Position numbers and translations under genes: made by a program
Shown: positions 8,198 through 16,255 of the stretch, piece after piece
How positions within the stretch are numbered: the stretch's first letter is position 1
How the letters are laid out: each line of letters opens with the position of its first letter
From: Alphaproteobacteria bacterium
GTDB lineage: Bacteria; Pseudomonadota; Alphaproteobacteria; JANQMY01
Reading direction: 5' to 3'
DNA: 64,000 nucleotides
NCBI GenBank assembly: GCA_028289425.1
Contig: JANQPL010000005.1
Span: 1 to 64,000 of the forward strand
Notes under the pieces: generated by a model
Told to the model about the DNA's origin: nothing
What the model saw: only the letters and a program-made list of their open reading frames with translations
The model's database searches: none

Positions 8198-9151
8198 ATG
8201 GTGTGCGCCATGACTGGGGAATCAAGCAATAGCGAATTGGTGTTGGGGACGGTCCAGCTGGGCCTGCCCTACGGGGTGACCAATCAGGTGGGCATGCCGT
8301 CCCACGAAGAGGCCGTGAATCTCATTCACAAGGCCATCGAATTGGGTATTACAACGTTCGACACCGCTAGGTCGTACGGCACCAGCGAAGAACGCGTCGG
8401 CGATGCATTGACCGGGGACTATGTGGGTCACATCATCACCAAGCTCGATCCGCTGGAAGGCATGACGGATTCCACGCCCATTTCGACAGTACGACGGGCT
8501 GTAAACAGCAGCATTCGTCTGTCGTGCCTCGCTCTTGCGCGAGATCATATCCCCACACTGACATTACACCGCGCCAAACATCTCACCGCCTGCAACGGAA
8601 CTATCTGGCGTGAAGTCAACAAGCTGCGCAATATGGGCAAGATCGGAGAGATTGGGGTCTCCATTCAGTCGCCCGAAGAAGCGCTTCAAGCGCTCAGCCA
8701 TCCGGAAGTGCGGCAGATTCAACTGCCCTTCAATCTGTTGGATTGGCGATGGCGCAACTCTGACGTTCCCGCCAAACTGCGTTTACGTCCCGACGTGAAA
8801 GTGCACGCGAGAAGTGCCTTCCTTCAAGGCTTGCTATTGGCGGAAGATTTGGAGGTTTGGCCGACGATCGAGGGCCTCGATCCGGGCTTCGTCCGCGAGC
8901 GCTTGTTGCAAACCGTTCAAGAATGTAATCGCGAAAATGTTCTGGACCTATGCTTGGCCTATGTGAAGGCACAAGACTGGATCAACGGCATTGTGGTGGG
9001 CGCCGAAACTGAGGATCAACTGCAGAACAATGTGACGTCCTTTAGAACGCCACCCTTGACGCCAGAGCAATGCGAGTACGTGGCGACCAATCTGCCGACC
9101 GTGCCCGAATCCTTACTTAACCCGGCCCTATGGCCGGCAAAGCGCGGGTAA
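8198..9151 (+). CDS. Aldo/keto reductase
   Basis: A 317-residue TIM-barrel oxidoreductase. The catalytic tetrad can be read: Asp and Tyr in TFDTARSYGTS, Lys in HIITKLD and His in LTLHRAKH. The C-terminal part holds the NADPH-binding region (NGIVVGAETEDQLQNN). Two ATGs (8198 and 8210) are possible. An SDR follows 54 bases later on the same strand. The substrate is unknown; AKR/SDR pairs of this type occur in sugar-modification loci, but no other sugar gene is present here. Confidence 0.9.
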   Translation: MVCAMTGESSNSELVLGTVQLGLPYGVTNQVGMPSHEEAVNLIHKAIELGITTFDTARSYGTSEERVGDALTGDYVGHIITKLDPLEGMTDSTPISTVRRAVNSSIRLSCLALARDHIPTLTLHRAKHLTACNGTIWREVNKLRNMGKIGEIGVSIQSPEEALQALSHPEVRQIQLPFNLLDWRWRNSDVPAKLRLRPDVKVHARSAFLQGLLLAEDLEVWPTIEGLDPGFVRERLLQTVQECNRENVLDLCLAYVKAQDWINGIVVGAETEDQLQNNVTSFRTPPLTPEQCEYVATNLPTVPESLLNPALWPAKRG

Positions 9152-9205
9152 CACACGCCGGACGTTGCCCATTCGCATCGCCGCAACTGGCGAAGGAAAT
9201 GTCCG

Positions 9206-10006
9206 TTGGAAGATCTAAACTTTGCAAATTTACACCGCTTGGATGGGCGCACCGCTTTTATCACAGGCGCAGCCGGTCATCTGGGGAGCGTCATGGCGCG
9301 CGCCCTTGCGGAGGTCGGTTGCAATATTATTCTCAACGGCCGCAACCCGGATCGCCTTGAAGAGTTCGAACGGCGTCTGCGACCCCATGCGGCCGCCGTC
9401 GAAACCGCTTGCTTTGATATTCAGAATACAGAACACCTGAGCGCATTTTTCGAACACGTGCCGCGCCTGGATATCCTCGTCAACAACGCTTATACGGGCA
9501 TGCCAGGCTCGCTGGAAAGTGCCGACGACCGGGATTTCGAAACAGCCTTCGCAAGCGGTGTCACGGCGGCGTTCAACGCCACCCGCTCGGCCCTGCCCGC
9601 CCTGAAAGCAGCCGTGTCAGAAACGGGGCATGCCTCCGTCATCAATATCGCCTCTATGTATGGCCATGTCAGCCCGGATCCCGGGCTCTATGGCTCCAGC
9701 GGTCTTAACAGCCCGCCCTATTACGGACCGGCAAAGGCAGGCCTCATTCAGCTTACAAAGTATCTTTCCTGTCAGCTGGCACCCGAGAGAATTCGCGTTA
9801 ATGCGATCAGCCCGGGTCCGTTTCCCACATTCGAGATACAGGAGGAGCGGCCCGAATTTGTGGGTCGCCTGGCGGCCAAAACACCAATGGCCCGTATCGG
9901 TCACCCGAGCGAGATCGCTGGGCCCGTGCTCTTTCTCGCGTCCGATGCGTCCACCTATGTCACCGGCGTTAATCTTTGCGTCGACGGCGGCTGGACGGTC
10001 TGGTAG
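9206..10006 (+). CDS. Short-chain dehydrogenase/reductase (SDR)
   Basis: A 266-residue classical SDR. It has the cofactor motif TGAAGHLG near residue 20, NNAYTG in place of NNAG, the active-site Ser in NIASMYG, and Tyr-x3-Lys in YYGPAKAG. The start is a TTG at 9206 with AAGGA 8 bases upstream; the ATG at 9199 is in another frame. The C-terminal GVNLCVDGGWTVW is typical. It probably forms an operon with the aldo/keto reductase. Confidence 0.9.
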   Translation: MEDLNFANLHRLDGRTAFITGAAGHLGSVMARALAEVGCNIILNGRNPDRLEEFERRLRPHAAAVETACFDIQNTEHLSAFFEHVPRLDILVNNAYTGMPGSLESADDRDFETAFASGVTAAFNATRSALPALKAAVSETGHASVINIASMYGHVSPDPGLYGSSGLNSPPYYGPAKAGLIQLTKYLSCQLAPERIRVNAISPGPFPTFEIQEERPEFVGRLAAKTPMARIGHPSEIAGPVLFLASDASTYVTGVNLCVDGGWTVW

Positions 10007-10072
10007 CAGCGCCTCATCCGGTTCGAGCGGCACCCTATTGTGAGAGCACCGACCTTCGACTAAAGACATGCC

Positions 10073-11881
10073 ATGCGAACGCGGTGGCGAAAACTCTGGG
10101 ACCGGGTGGTCGAGAAGCAGCCCGACCCAACCGATCGGAGCTCGGCTGAGTTCTACGTCAACAGTCTTCTTCCAAGTTTGCGCCTGTTTCATGGCCTTGA
10201 CCGACGGGCGCTCGAAGAAGTCCGGTCCCACCTGGTCTGGTTTAGCCTGCCCGGCGGCTGGCCCCTCATTCGTCAAGGCGAGGTGGGCAACTCCCTATTT
10301 GTTGTCGTGTCAGGCGCGCTGGGCGTGTTTGTGAGAGGCGCAGACGGCCGTACCGAACTGGTCACTCAATTGTCGGCAGGTGCAGCTGTTGGGGAAATGT
10401 CGCTTCTAACCGGGGAAAAGAGGTCGGCCACGCTCACGGCCATTCGTGACACCGAGCTTTTGCGGCTCCCCAAAGAAGCCTTCGACAAACTCTCCGAAAC
10501 TTACCCCATTCTCCTACACAATCTGGCGGAGATCCTTGCCCGCAGATTGGCCATCACCACACGCGGCGAAGAAACGTCGTTTCGTCCGCGGACATTTGCG
10601 ATCATTCCGTTCGACAATAGCATTCCGTGTACCGATATATGTTACCGACTTAATCGATCCTTTGCGGATCGAGGCAAACGAATTCCCGTTATCACCTCGG
10701 AAGCCCGTGACCGACCAACCGAGTGGTTCCACCAAATGGAAACGGACCACGACCACCTCATCTATCAATCCGAGTCGAACGACGGGGTATGGACCCGGCT
10801 CTGTTTGCGCCAAGCCGACCGCATCATGCTGGTCGTTCCGGCATCTCAACCTCCAACCGATGGCGCGCTGGAGCGCCTCTTCTTGGGACAACGGCGCCGG
10901 CGGCTCGAGATCATATTCTATCACCAAGACAACGAAACGGGAGAAGCGGTAACCGCATGGTTGGATTTGTTCCCCGAGGCGTTCCATCATCATCTTCGGG
11001 CGTCGAACCGCAAGGATATCGCGCGATTAGCGCGTCACCTGGCCGGCGCGGCGACGGGGCTTGTCTTGGCGGGCGGCGGTGCCCGGGGCTTCGCGCATCT
11101 GGGCGCCCTGCGTGCCATTCGGGAAGCTGGTGTCAACATCGATGTCCTAGGCGGCACAAGCATGGGCGGCATAATTGCGGCCGGAGTTGCCATGGACTGG
11201 TCCGGAGAGGAACTTGAAGAGCGCATGCGCAGCGCCTTCGTCGATGCCAATCCGATTAGTGACTACACGATTCCCCGTATTGCGCTCGTCCGTGGCCGGA
11301 AAGTGACCAGCCTGTTACGGGAACACTTCGAAGAGATGCTCATCGAAGATTTGTGGCGTCCCTATTTCTGCGTATCCTCCAACCTTACCACCGGCCACGT
11401 GACCGTTCACCGACGCGGTCCCATTTGGCAGGCATTGCGTGCAAGTGTGGCCATACCGGGTCTGTTGCCGCCCGTCTCCTATATGGGCGAAGTGCTGGTG
11501 GACGGCGCGGTCATGAACAATTTCCCTGCCGACATTATGAAAGAGCTTGGACGCGGCCCCGTTATCGGCGTGGATGTCGAAGGCAATCAGTCCATTACTG
11601 CTTCGGAAATCGACGAGCAGACCGGCTTGGACTGGCGCACACTCGACCAAAGCAGCCGCGAAGATCCCGGTATCATCAACATTCTCATGCGTGCGGGCAC
11701 CGTTAATAGCGAGGCGCAAACCAAGCTCTCACGCCGCATGGTCGACATTTATTTCTCACCCAATATGGAAGGGATCGGAATTCGGGACTGGCAGATGTTC
11801 GATCAAGCGATCGAGCGCGGATACATCCACACCCAAAATGTCATCGAACAAATGGGACCGTCGTTGTTCGAAACGCGTTGA
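10073..11881 (+). CDS. Patatin-like phospholipase with cyclic-nucleotide-binding domain (NTE family)
   Basis: A 602-residue two-domain protein. Residues about 35-160 form a cNMP-binding fold (IRQGEVGNSLFVVVSG, GEMSLLTGEKRSAT). After a linker of about 150 residues, the patatin domain has the glycine-rich oxyanion segment VLAGGGARGFAHLGAL, the nucleophile elbow GGTSMGG and the catalytic Asp in DGAVMNN, making a Ser-Asp dyad. It has the layout of neuropathy-target-esterase-like bacterial lipases, which deacylate phospholipids. No membrane segment is apparent. It converges with the VOC gene, with only 16 bases between the stops. Confidence 0.94.
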   Translation: MRTRWRKLWDRVVEKQPDPTDRSSAEFYVNSLLPSLRLFHGLDRRALEEVRSHLVWFSLPGGWPLIRQGEVGNSLFVVVSGALGVFVRGADGRTELVTQLSAGAAVGEMSLLTGEKRSATLTAIRDTELLRLPKEAFDKLSETYPILLHNLAEILARRLAITTRGEETSFRPRTFAIIPFDNSIPCTDICYRLNRSFADRGKRIPVITSEARDRPTEWFHQMETDHDHLIYQSESNDGVWTRLCLRQADRIMLVVPASQPPTDGALERLFLGQRRRRLEIIFYHQDNETGEAVTAWLDLFPEAFHHHLRASNRKDIARLARHLAGAATGLVLAGGGARGFAHLGALRAIREAGVNIDVLGGTSMGGIIAAGVAMDWSGEELEERMRSAFVDANPISDYTIPRIALVRGRKVTSLLREHFEEMLIEDLWRPYFCVSSNLTTGHVTVHRRGPIWQALRASVAIPGLLPPVSYMGEVLVDGAVMNNFPADIMKELGRGPVIGVDVEGNQSITASEIDEQTGLDWRTLDQSSREDPGIINILMRAGTVNSEAQTKLSRRMVDIYFSPNMEGIGIRDWQMFDQAIERGYIHTQNVIEQMGPSLFETR

Positions 11882-11897
11882 TACCGTTTCCCAACCT

Positions 11898-12269
11898 TCA
11901 GGTTCTACAGCTGATTTCAATCGTGACATTATTCGGGTCGCGCAAGAAGAGCTGACGCCGCGAGCCGTCCGGTGCCTCGAAACGGACGTACTTTACTTTA
12001 TTGTCATCCAACCGTACTGCCATCGCTTCCAAATCATCTGTACGGAAAGCAAAATGGTCCAGCGGACTTTTAGGCTCGACGTCGCTGTCATCCTCGACCC
12101 CAACCAGATGGACAAGATCCTGCCCATCCGCGTAAAGCCAATAACCGGGAAACTCAAAATTGGGCCGCGCCCCAACGGAAAGCCCAAGCACATCGACAAA
12201 AAAGTCCTTTGTTGCTTCCAGCTTGTTTGTCGCGATATTAACATGGTCCAACAAGGCTATCGACATCAC
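11898..12269 (-). CDS. VOC superfamily (glyoxalase/bleomycin-resistance fold) protein
   Basis: A 123-residue single VOC module (LLDHVNIATNKLEATKDFF at the start, FLRDPNNVTIEI at the end). The metal-type positions include His9 near the N-terminus, a His in the LDHFAF repeat, and a C-terminal Glu. It follows the chorismate mutase gene by 14 bases, so both are probably in one transcript. Its substrate cannot be told from sequence. Confidence 0.85.
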   Translation of the reverse strand: MMSIALLDHVNIATNKLEATKDFFVDVLGLSVGARPNFEFPGYWLYADGQDLVHLVGVEDDSDVEPKSPLDHFAFRTDDLEAMAVRLDDNKVKYVRFEAPDGSRRQLFLRDPNNVTIEISCRT

Positions 12270-12283
12270 CGTCTCCCCGGCAC

Positions 12284-12568
12284 TTATGTGTTGCGAACCT
12301 TTTCGTGGTTTTTGATCACTTCCGTGATGATAAAGTGCAAAAACTTCTCACTGAAATCCGGATCAAGATTGGCAGTCTCTGCAAGCTGACGCAATCGAGC
12401 AATCTGTTCCTTCTCGCGCGCTTTGTCCGCAGGCGGTAGTCCGTGTTCCAACTTATGCTGGCCGACCCGCTGGGTGATCTTGAACCGTTCCGCCAGCAAG
12501 AAAACAAGCGCGGCGTCAATATTGTCGATGCTTTCCCGGTAGGAAAGGAGCACCGGGTCTTCTGACAT
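12284..12568 (-). CDS. Chorismate mutase, AroQ type
   Basis: A 94-residue all-helical AroQ-type domain. The active-site residues of the E. coli enzyme have plausible counterparts: Arg in YRESIDNID, Arg in LAERFKIT, Lys in GQHKLEHG, and Arg in the DKAREKEQIARL helix. It converts chorismate to prephenate for Phe and Tyr synthesis. The ATG at 12568 gives the canonical N-terminus (MSEDPVLLSYR); a TTG at 12631 would add 21 unusual residues. It stands alone, without prephenate dehydratase. Confidence 0.88.
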   Translation of the reverse strand: MSEDPVLLSYRESIDNIDAALVFLLAERFKITQRVGQHKLEHGLPPADKAREKEQIARLRQLAETANLDPDFSEKFLHFIITEVIKNHEKVRNT

Positions 12569-12653
12569 GGTGGAGTTTTTCCCTATTTCACCTTGGGGCT
12601 TCATTTGCTCTCGCAATGTAAGCTTTGTCAATCTTGACGCTTAGGGGCGCAAG

Positions 12654-13187
12654 TCAGATTTCAAACACATCGGAATCTTCCGATTCTGCGCCCGTATCGT
12701 CCGCCCGGCGAAAAGGCCCCTTGAAATTTGGGTCCGCGCGGCGCCGTCTGTCCGGACCGAAATAGGTTTCACACTTAATAAAAGGGCGGGGTCGAAGGAC
12801 GATTTCTTCAATACGCCGAAAGACCCCTTTTGGCGTGATCGGCTTGACCAGAAACTCGGTCACGCCGGCATCGCGCGCCCGAACCACACACTCCCGTTCC
12901 GCATAGCTGGTTACCAAAACGACCGGCAGATAGCGCATCTCTTCGCCGCCTTGCCGGATTCGCTTGACGAATTCGATCCCATCGTCGGGCGGCATCAAAT
13001 AATCGACAATGGCAAAATCGGGCAACGCTCGTTTGAGTTCGTTTTCCGCTTCGGTGGCGTTGGCCGCCATTCGAATGTCCTTGATCCCGAATGCCTTCAA
13101 CACCGCGGCAAGCAGCGTGCGCATGTGCCCGTTGTCGTCGACGACCAGTGCTCCCAACTCACCAAGACCTTCACTCAATTTCGACAT
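12654..13187 (-). CDS. CheY-like single-domain response regulator
   Basis: A 177-residue receiver protein. The phosphorylation pocket is complete: Asp17-Asp18 in VVDDNG, phospho-acceptor Asp62 in IVDYLMP, Thr93/Ser94 in LVTSYAE, and Lys115 in LVKPIT. After about residue 130 comes a basic tail (GPDRRRRADPNFKGPFRRADD) rather than an output domain, as seen in a group of alphaproteobacterial stand-alone receivers. No histidine kinase is nearby. A two-part hairpin lies 16 bases upstream of its start. Confidence 0.92.
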   Translation of the reverse strand: MSKLSEGLGELGALVVDDNGHMRTLLAAVLKAFGIKDIRMAANATEAENELKRALPDFAIVDYLMPPDDGIEFVKRIRQGGEEMRYLPVVLVTSYAERECVVRARDAGVTEFLVKPITPKGVFRRIEEIVLRPRPFIKCETYFGPDRRRRADPNFKGPFRRADDTGAESEDSDVFEI

Positions 13188-13202
13188 TCCCCAGGATTGT
13201 GC

Positions 13203-13245
13203 GCCTTGGGCCGAATGGCAGTCTCAGAGACTGCAACCCCAAGGC
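13203..13245. promoter_or_regulatory. Two-part hairpin in the leader of the response regulator
   Basis: An outer stem GCCTTGGG (13203-13210) pairs with CCCAAGGC (13238-13245), and an inner stem GCAGTCTC (13218-13225) pairs with GAGACTGC (13227-13234) round a single A. Both stems are perfect 8-mers. It lies between divergent genes, so it could be the 5' leader structure of the response regulator, or a dispersed repeat. Confidence 0.5.
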
Positions 13246-13420
13246 TAAAAGGCGGGCCTCGCTTCGTGCTAGATGTACTAACTAAATGACATTCAAGGAA
13301 TATTCAAACGAGATGTGACCTTGACCCCTCGGCCGTTAAGAAGGCCTTGCGGTGCACCCAAAAAACCGATTGAGTGCTCGCAGCAAGCCAGGCGAAACCA
13401 CAGGAAGGATGCAACAAAAA

Positions 13421-14284
13421 ATGGCGATCGATTACGACCACATCATGTCTTTGAAATCCGAAGGCCAAGAATTTTCCTATGGCGACCGGGAAACGATGCT
13501 CTATGCCCTGGGCGTGGGCATGGGCCGAGACCCACTCAACAGGGAAGAACTGGGCTATGTGTATGAGAAAGAACTCAAAACGGTCCCCTCATTGGCCACG
13601 GTGATTGCTTGGGGCGCGGGTGCTATGCGCGACAGCGGCATCAACTATTTGATGGTCGTGCATGGCGAACAGCGCCTGACACTGCATCAACCCTTGCCGC
13701 CAGCTGCGAATATCGTTGTCGACAGCCGGGTTGTAGGGGCGTTCGACAAAGGAAAAGACAAAGGCGCCGTGATCGTCAGTGAATCGGAAATCAAGTTGAA
13801 AGAAAGCGGCGAAAAACTCTGTACGTTGACCGGCACCACATTTGCACGCGGAGATGGTGGATTCCTAAAGGAGGGCCAGCAGGTTCAAGGGGAACAACCC
13901 AAGCCGCACCCGATCCCTGAGCGGGACCCGGACGGCACATTCGAAGCCGAAACGCGGCCGGACCAGGCAGCACTTTACCGACTGAGCGGTGATCGTAATC
14001 CATTGCATGTAGATCTTGATATTGCGGAGAAGGCGGGCTTTCCACGACCGATCCTGCATGGTCTATGCACATATGGGACCGCCTGCCGCACGATCCTGGC
14101 CAATGTGTGCGACTACGATCACACCGCGATACGGGGCTTCGACGTGCGCTTTTCCGCACCGGTTTATCCCGGCGAGACGATCGTCACGGACACCTGGACG
14201 GACGGTAATGTGGTTTCCTTCCGCTCACGCGTGAAAGAACGCGACGTGGTGGTCCTGAACAACGGCAAGTGCACGCTGGCCTGA
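13421..14284 (+). CDS. MaoC-like 2-enoyl-CoA hydratase (hydratase 2)
   Basis: A 287-residue double-hotdog hydratase like the C-terminal part of peroxisomal multifunctional enzyme type 2. The hydratase-2 motif is clear near residue 190: SGDRNPLHVDLDIAEKAGF then ILHGLC, with the catalytic Asp and His. The N-terminal hotdog is degenerate, as usual. It makes (3R)-hydroxyacyl-CoA. The start at 13421 lies 12 bases after AGGAAGG; an in-frame ATG at 13409 is too close to it. It stands alone in its transcript; a 10-bp inverted repeat follows. Confidence 0.9.
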   Translation: MAIDYDHIMSLKSEGQEFSYGDRETMLYALGVGMGRDPLNREELGYVYEKELKTVPSLATVIAWGAGAMRDSGINYLMVVHGEQRLTLHQPLPPAANIVVDSRVVGAFDKGKDKGAVIVSESEIKLKESGEKLCTLTGTTFARGDGGFLKEGQQVQGEQPKPHPIPERDPDGTFEAETRPDQAALYRLSGDRNPLHVDLDIAEKAGFPRPILHGLCTYGTACRTILANVCDYDHTAIRGFDVRFSAPVYPGETIVTDTWTDGNVVSFRSRVKERDVVVLNNGKCTLA

Positions 14285-14312
14285 ACATTCAGAACTGAAG
14301 ACTAGATCATCA

Positions 14313-14354
14313 TGCGATCAACTGGATCATTGAAGATGGGTCCGGTTGATCGCA
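14313..14354. terminator. Hairpin after the MaoC gene
   Basis: TGCGATCAAC (14313-14322) pairs with GTTGATCGCA (14345-14354), and the loop extends the stem through GGATC and GGTCC with one G-T pair. It lies 29 bases past the MaoC stop. No T-run follows, so it may be a factor-dependent terminator or a processing site. Confidence 0.5.
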
Positions 14355-14468
14355 CAATGTTGCACTAGCAGCCGGGCCCGCAGGTCCGGCTTTCCATTTC
14401 GCGAGCTTGGCAGAAAACGAGGGTTAGATGTCCTTTCCGCCAACCTCCCTGTCAGCTAGGGTGTAACC

Positions 14469-15509
14469 ATGAAGAACGGAAAATCGCCCACCCCGTCCGC
14501 AAAGAAGAAGCACATCGTCATTTTGGGGTGCGATGATGCGCAGATTCTCGACGTTACGGGCCCAGCGGAGATCCTCCAGTCTGCGGCCGAGCTGAACGGC
14601 AAAAATGCCTATCAGGTCACGCTTGTGGGCCCGCGCCGCGATTTCATCTCAACCACTTGCGGCATCAACCTGTCCGTCGACCGTTCATTCAAACAATTCA
14701 CACCCGAGGAGATCCGCAACATCGACACGCTGGTCGTGGCGGGAGGTAGAGGCATGCGCCGCGATGCCGCCAATGTTGATCTCATGCGCTTTGTTGGAAA
14801 AACCGCCAAGACCGCGCGCCGCGTTACCTCTGTTTGCACAGGGGCCTTCATTCTCGCCGCAGCGGGGCTCTTGGATGGGCGTCGGGCAGCGACCCATTGG
14901 ATGTATTGCGACGCGCTCAAACGAAACTTTCCCGGGATAGACGTCGATCAAGATGCAATCTATGTGCGCGACGGCAAAGTATGGACTTCGGCCGGCGTCA
15001 CGGCCGGAATGGATTTAGCGCTTGCATTGGTGGAAGAAGATCTTGGTCGGGAAGTAGCGTTGGAAGTCGCACGGCAAAAGGTCATGTTTATGATGCGTCC
15101 TGGCGGCCAGTCCCAATATTCATCTCATCTGGCCGCCCAGCAATCGCAGGACACGCCCATAGGCCGTTTGATGAAATGGATACTGGAAAACGTGTCCGAC
15201 AATCTATCCGTACCCGAATTAGCCCGCCAAATCGCTATGAGTGAGCGCAATTTTGCCCGTCAATTCGCCAAGGAAACCGGAACCACACCGGCCCGCTTTG
15301 TGGAAGCTGCCCGGGTGGAAGCCGCCCGGCGGTCATTGGAGGAAGGCTGCCTGCACATTGACCAAATCTCCATGGAATGCGGATTTTCCAATGCGGAACG
15401 CATGCGACGTGCCTTTCACCGGCATTTGGGCATCAGTCCACAGGACTACCGCGCCCGTTTTGGAAAGACCATCGGCCGGACGCTCACACATATAGGGGTA
15501 AGCTCATGA
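14469..15509 (+). CDS. AraC-family regulator with DJ-1/PfpI (GATase1-like) sensor domain
   Basis: A 346-residue FtrA/GlxA-type regulator. Residues about 15-200 form a DJ-1/PfpI-like domain with the elbow SVCTGAF carrying the usual Cys; residues 240-340 carry two AraC helix-turn-helix units (LSVPELARQIAMSERNFARQF and DQISMECGFSNAERMRRAF). Its stop overlaps the start of the next gene (ATGA, 15506-15509), which encodes a DJ-1 family enzyme, so the pair is translationally coupled. It probably senses a small metabolite and controls its own operon (inference). Confidence 0.93.
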   Translation: MKNGKSPTPSAKKKHIVILGCDDAQILDVTGPAEILQSAAELNGKNAYQVTLVGPRRDFISTTCGINLSVDRSFKQFTPEEIRNIDTLVVAGGRGMRRDAANVDLMRFVGKTAKTARRVTSVCTGAFILAAAGLLDGRRAATHWMYCDALKRNFPGIDVDQDAIYVRDGKVWTSAGVTAGMDLALALVEEDLGREVALEVARQKVMFMMRPGGQSQYSSHLAAQQSQDTPIGRLMKWILENVSDNLSVPELARQIAMSERNFARQFAKETGTTPARFVEAARVEAARRSLEEGCLHIDQISMECGFSNAERMRRAFHRHLGISPQDYRARFGKTIGRTLTHIGVSS

Positions 15510-16123
15510 CACTGAACATCGGATTGCTTGCGTTCGACGATGCTGAGGAACTGGACTTCATTGGCCCTTGGGAAGTCTTCACCATGTCCAACGAGGTGTT
15601 CGCCCTCGCTTCGCCGGAGAGGGGGCGGGACAATGTTTTTCTTGTATCCGAGAATGGCGGTGCCATTCGCTGCGCAAAAGGCTTGCGCGTTGAAACCGAC
15701 TACAGCCTGGACAACAGCCCAGCCATTGACGTCCTGCTCATTCCAGGCGGACAGGGAACGCGTCGCGAAGTCAACAATCAGCGACTATTGGATTGGATCG
15801 CAACGGTCGGCAAATCCGCCGACTGGATGACCAGCGTCTGCACGGGTTCATTGTTGCTCACAGCGGCCGGACCTGCGAAAGGAAAGCGCGTGACGACCCA
15901 TTGGGGCTTTATCGACCAGCTTCGCGAACGGGGCGATGCGGCGGAAGTGTTGGAAAACATAAGATATGTGCGCGACGGCAATGTGGTGACGGCGGCCGGC
16001 GTCTCTGCCGGGATCGATATGGCGCTCTGGCTTATCGGCCAAATCCACGGTGTCGCTCATGCCCGTCACGTACAAAAGGGCATGGAATATGATCCGGCGC
16101 CGCCCTATTCCGCTGAGGTCTGA
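15506..16123 (+). CDS. DJ-1/PfpI family protein, isocyanide-hydratase-like
   Basis: A 205-residue DJ-1/PfpI domain. The nucleophile elbow SVCTGSLLLTAAG and the early LDFIGPWEVF motif match the isocyanide hydratase group, with the general-acid Asp/Glu at the start of the protein. It is coupled to the upstream AraC/DJ-1 regulator by an ATGA overlap; the longer frame from 15377 runs inside the regulator gene. The two proteins share the sensor-domain fold, suggesting the regulator arose from such an enzyme. The substrate is unproven. Confidence 0.9.
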   Translation: MTLNIGLLAFDDAEELDFIGPWEVFTMSNEVFALASPERGRDNVFLVSENGGAIRCAKGLRVETDYSLDNSPAIDVLLIPGGQGTRREVNNQRLLDWIATVGKSADWMTSVCTGSLLLTAAGPAKGKRVTTHWGFIDQLRERGDAAEVLENIRYVRDGNVVTAAGVSAGIDMALWLIGQIHGVAHARHVQKGMEYDPAPPYSAEV

Positions 16124-16211
16124 CGAATTGTACCTGCCGATTTGATCCAGCCTCACCGCCACCAAATCGCCACAACTTCGCCCTTGGACCGGCTTAGTTA
16201 ACCGATACCTA

Positions 16212-16250
16212 CTCTCCCCAAGCATTTGCAAGCACTCGCGACGGGGAGAG
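16212..16250 (+). promoter_or_regulatory. Stem that can hide the Shine-Dalgarno of the VWA lipoprotein gene
   Basis: CTCTCCCC (16212-16219) is the exact complement of GGGGAGAG (16243-16250), which contains the ribosome-binding site for the ATG at 16256. The loop is 23 bases. Pairing would block initiation, so opening of this stem could control translation. Confidence 0.5.
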
Positions 16251-16255
16251 TTTTC

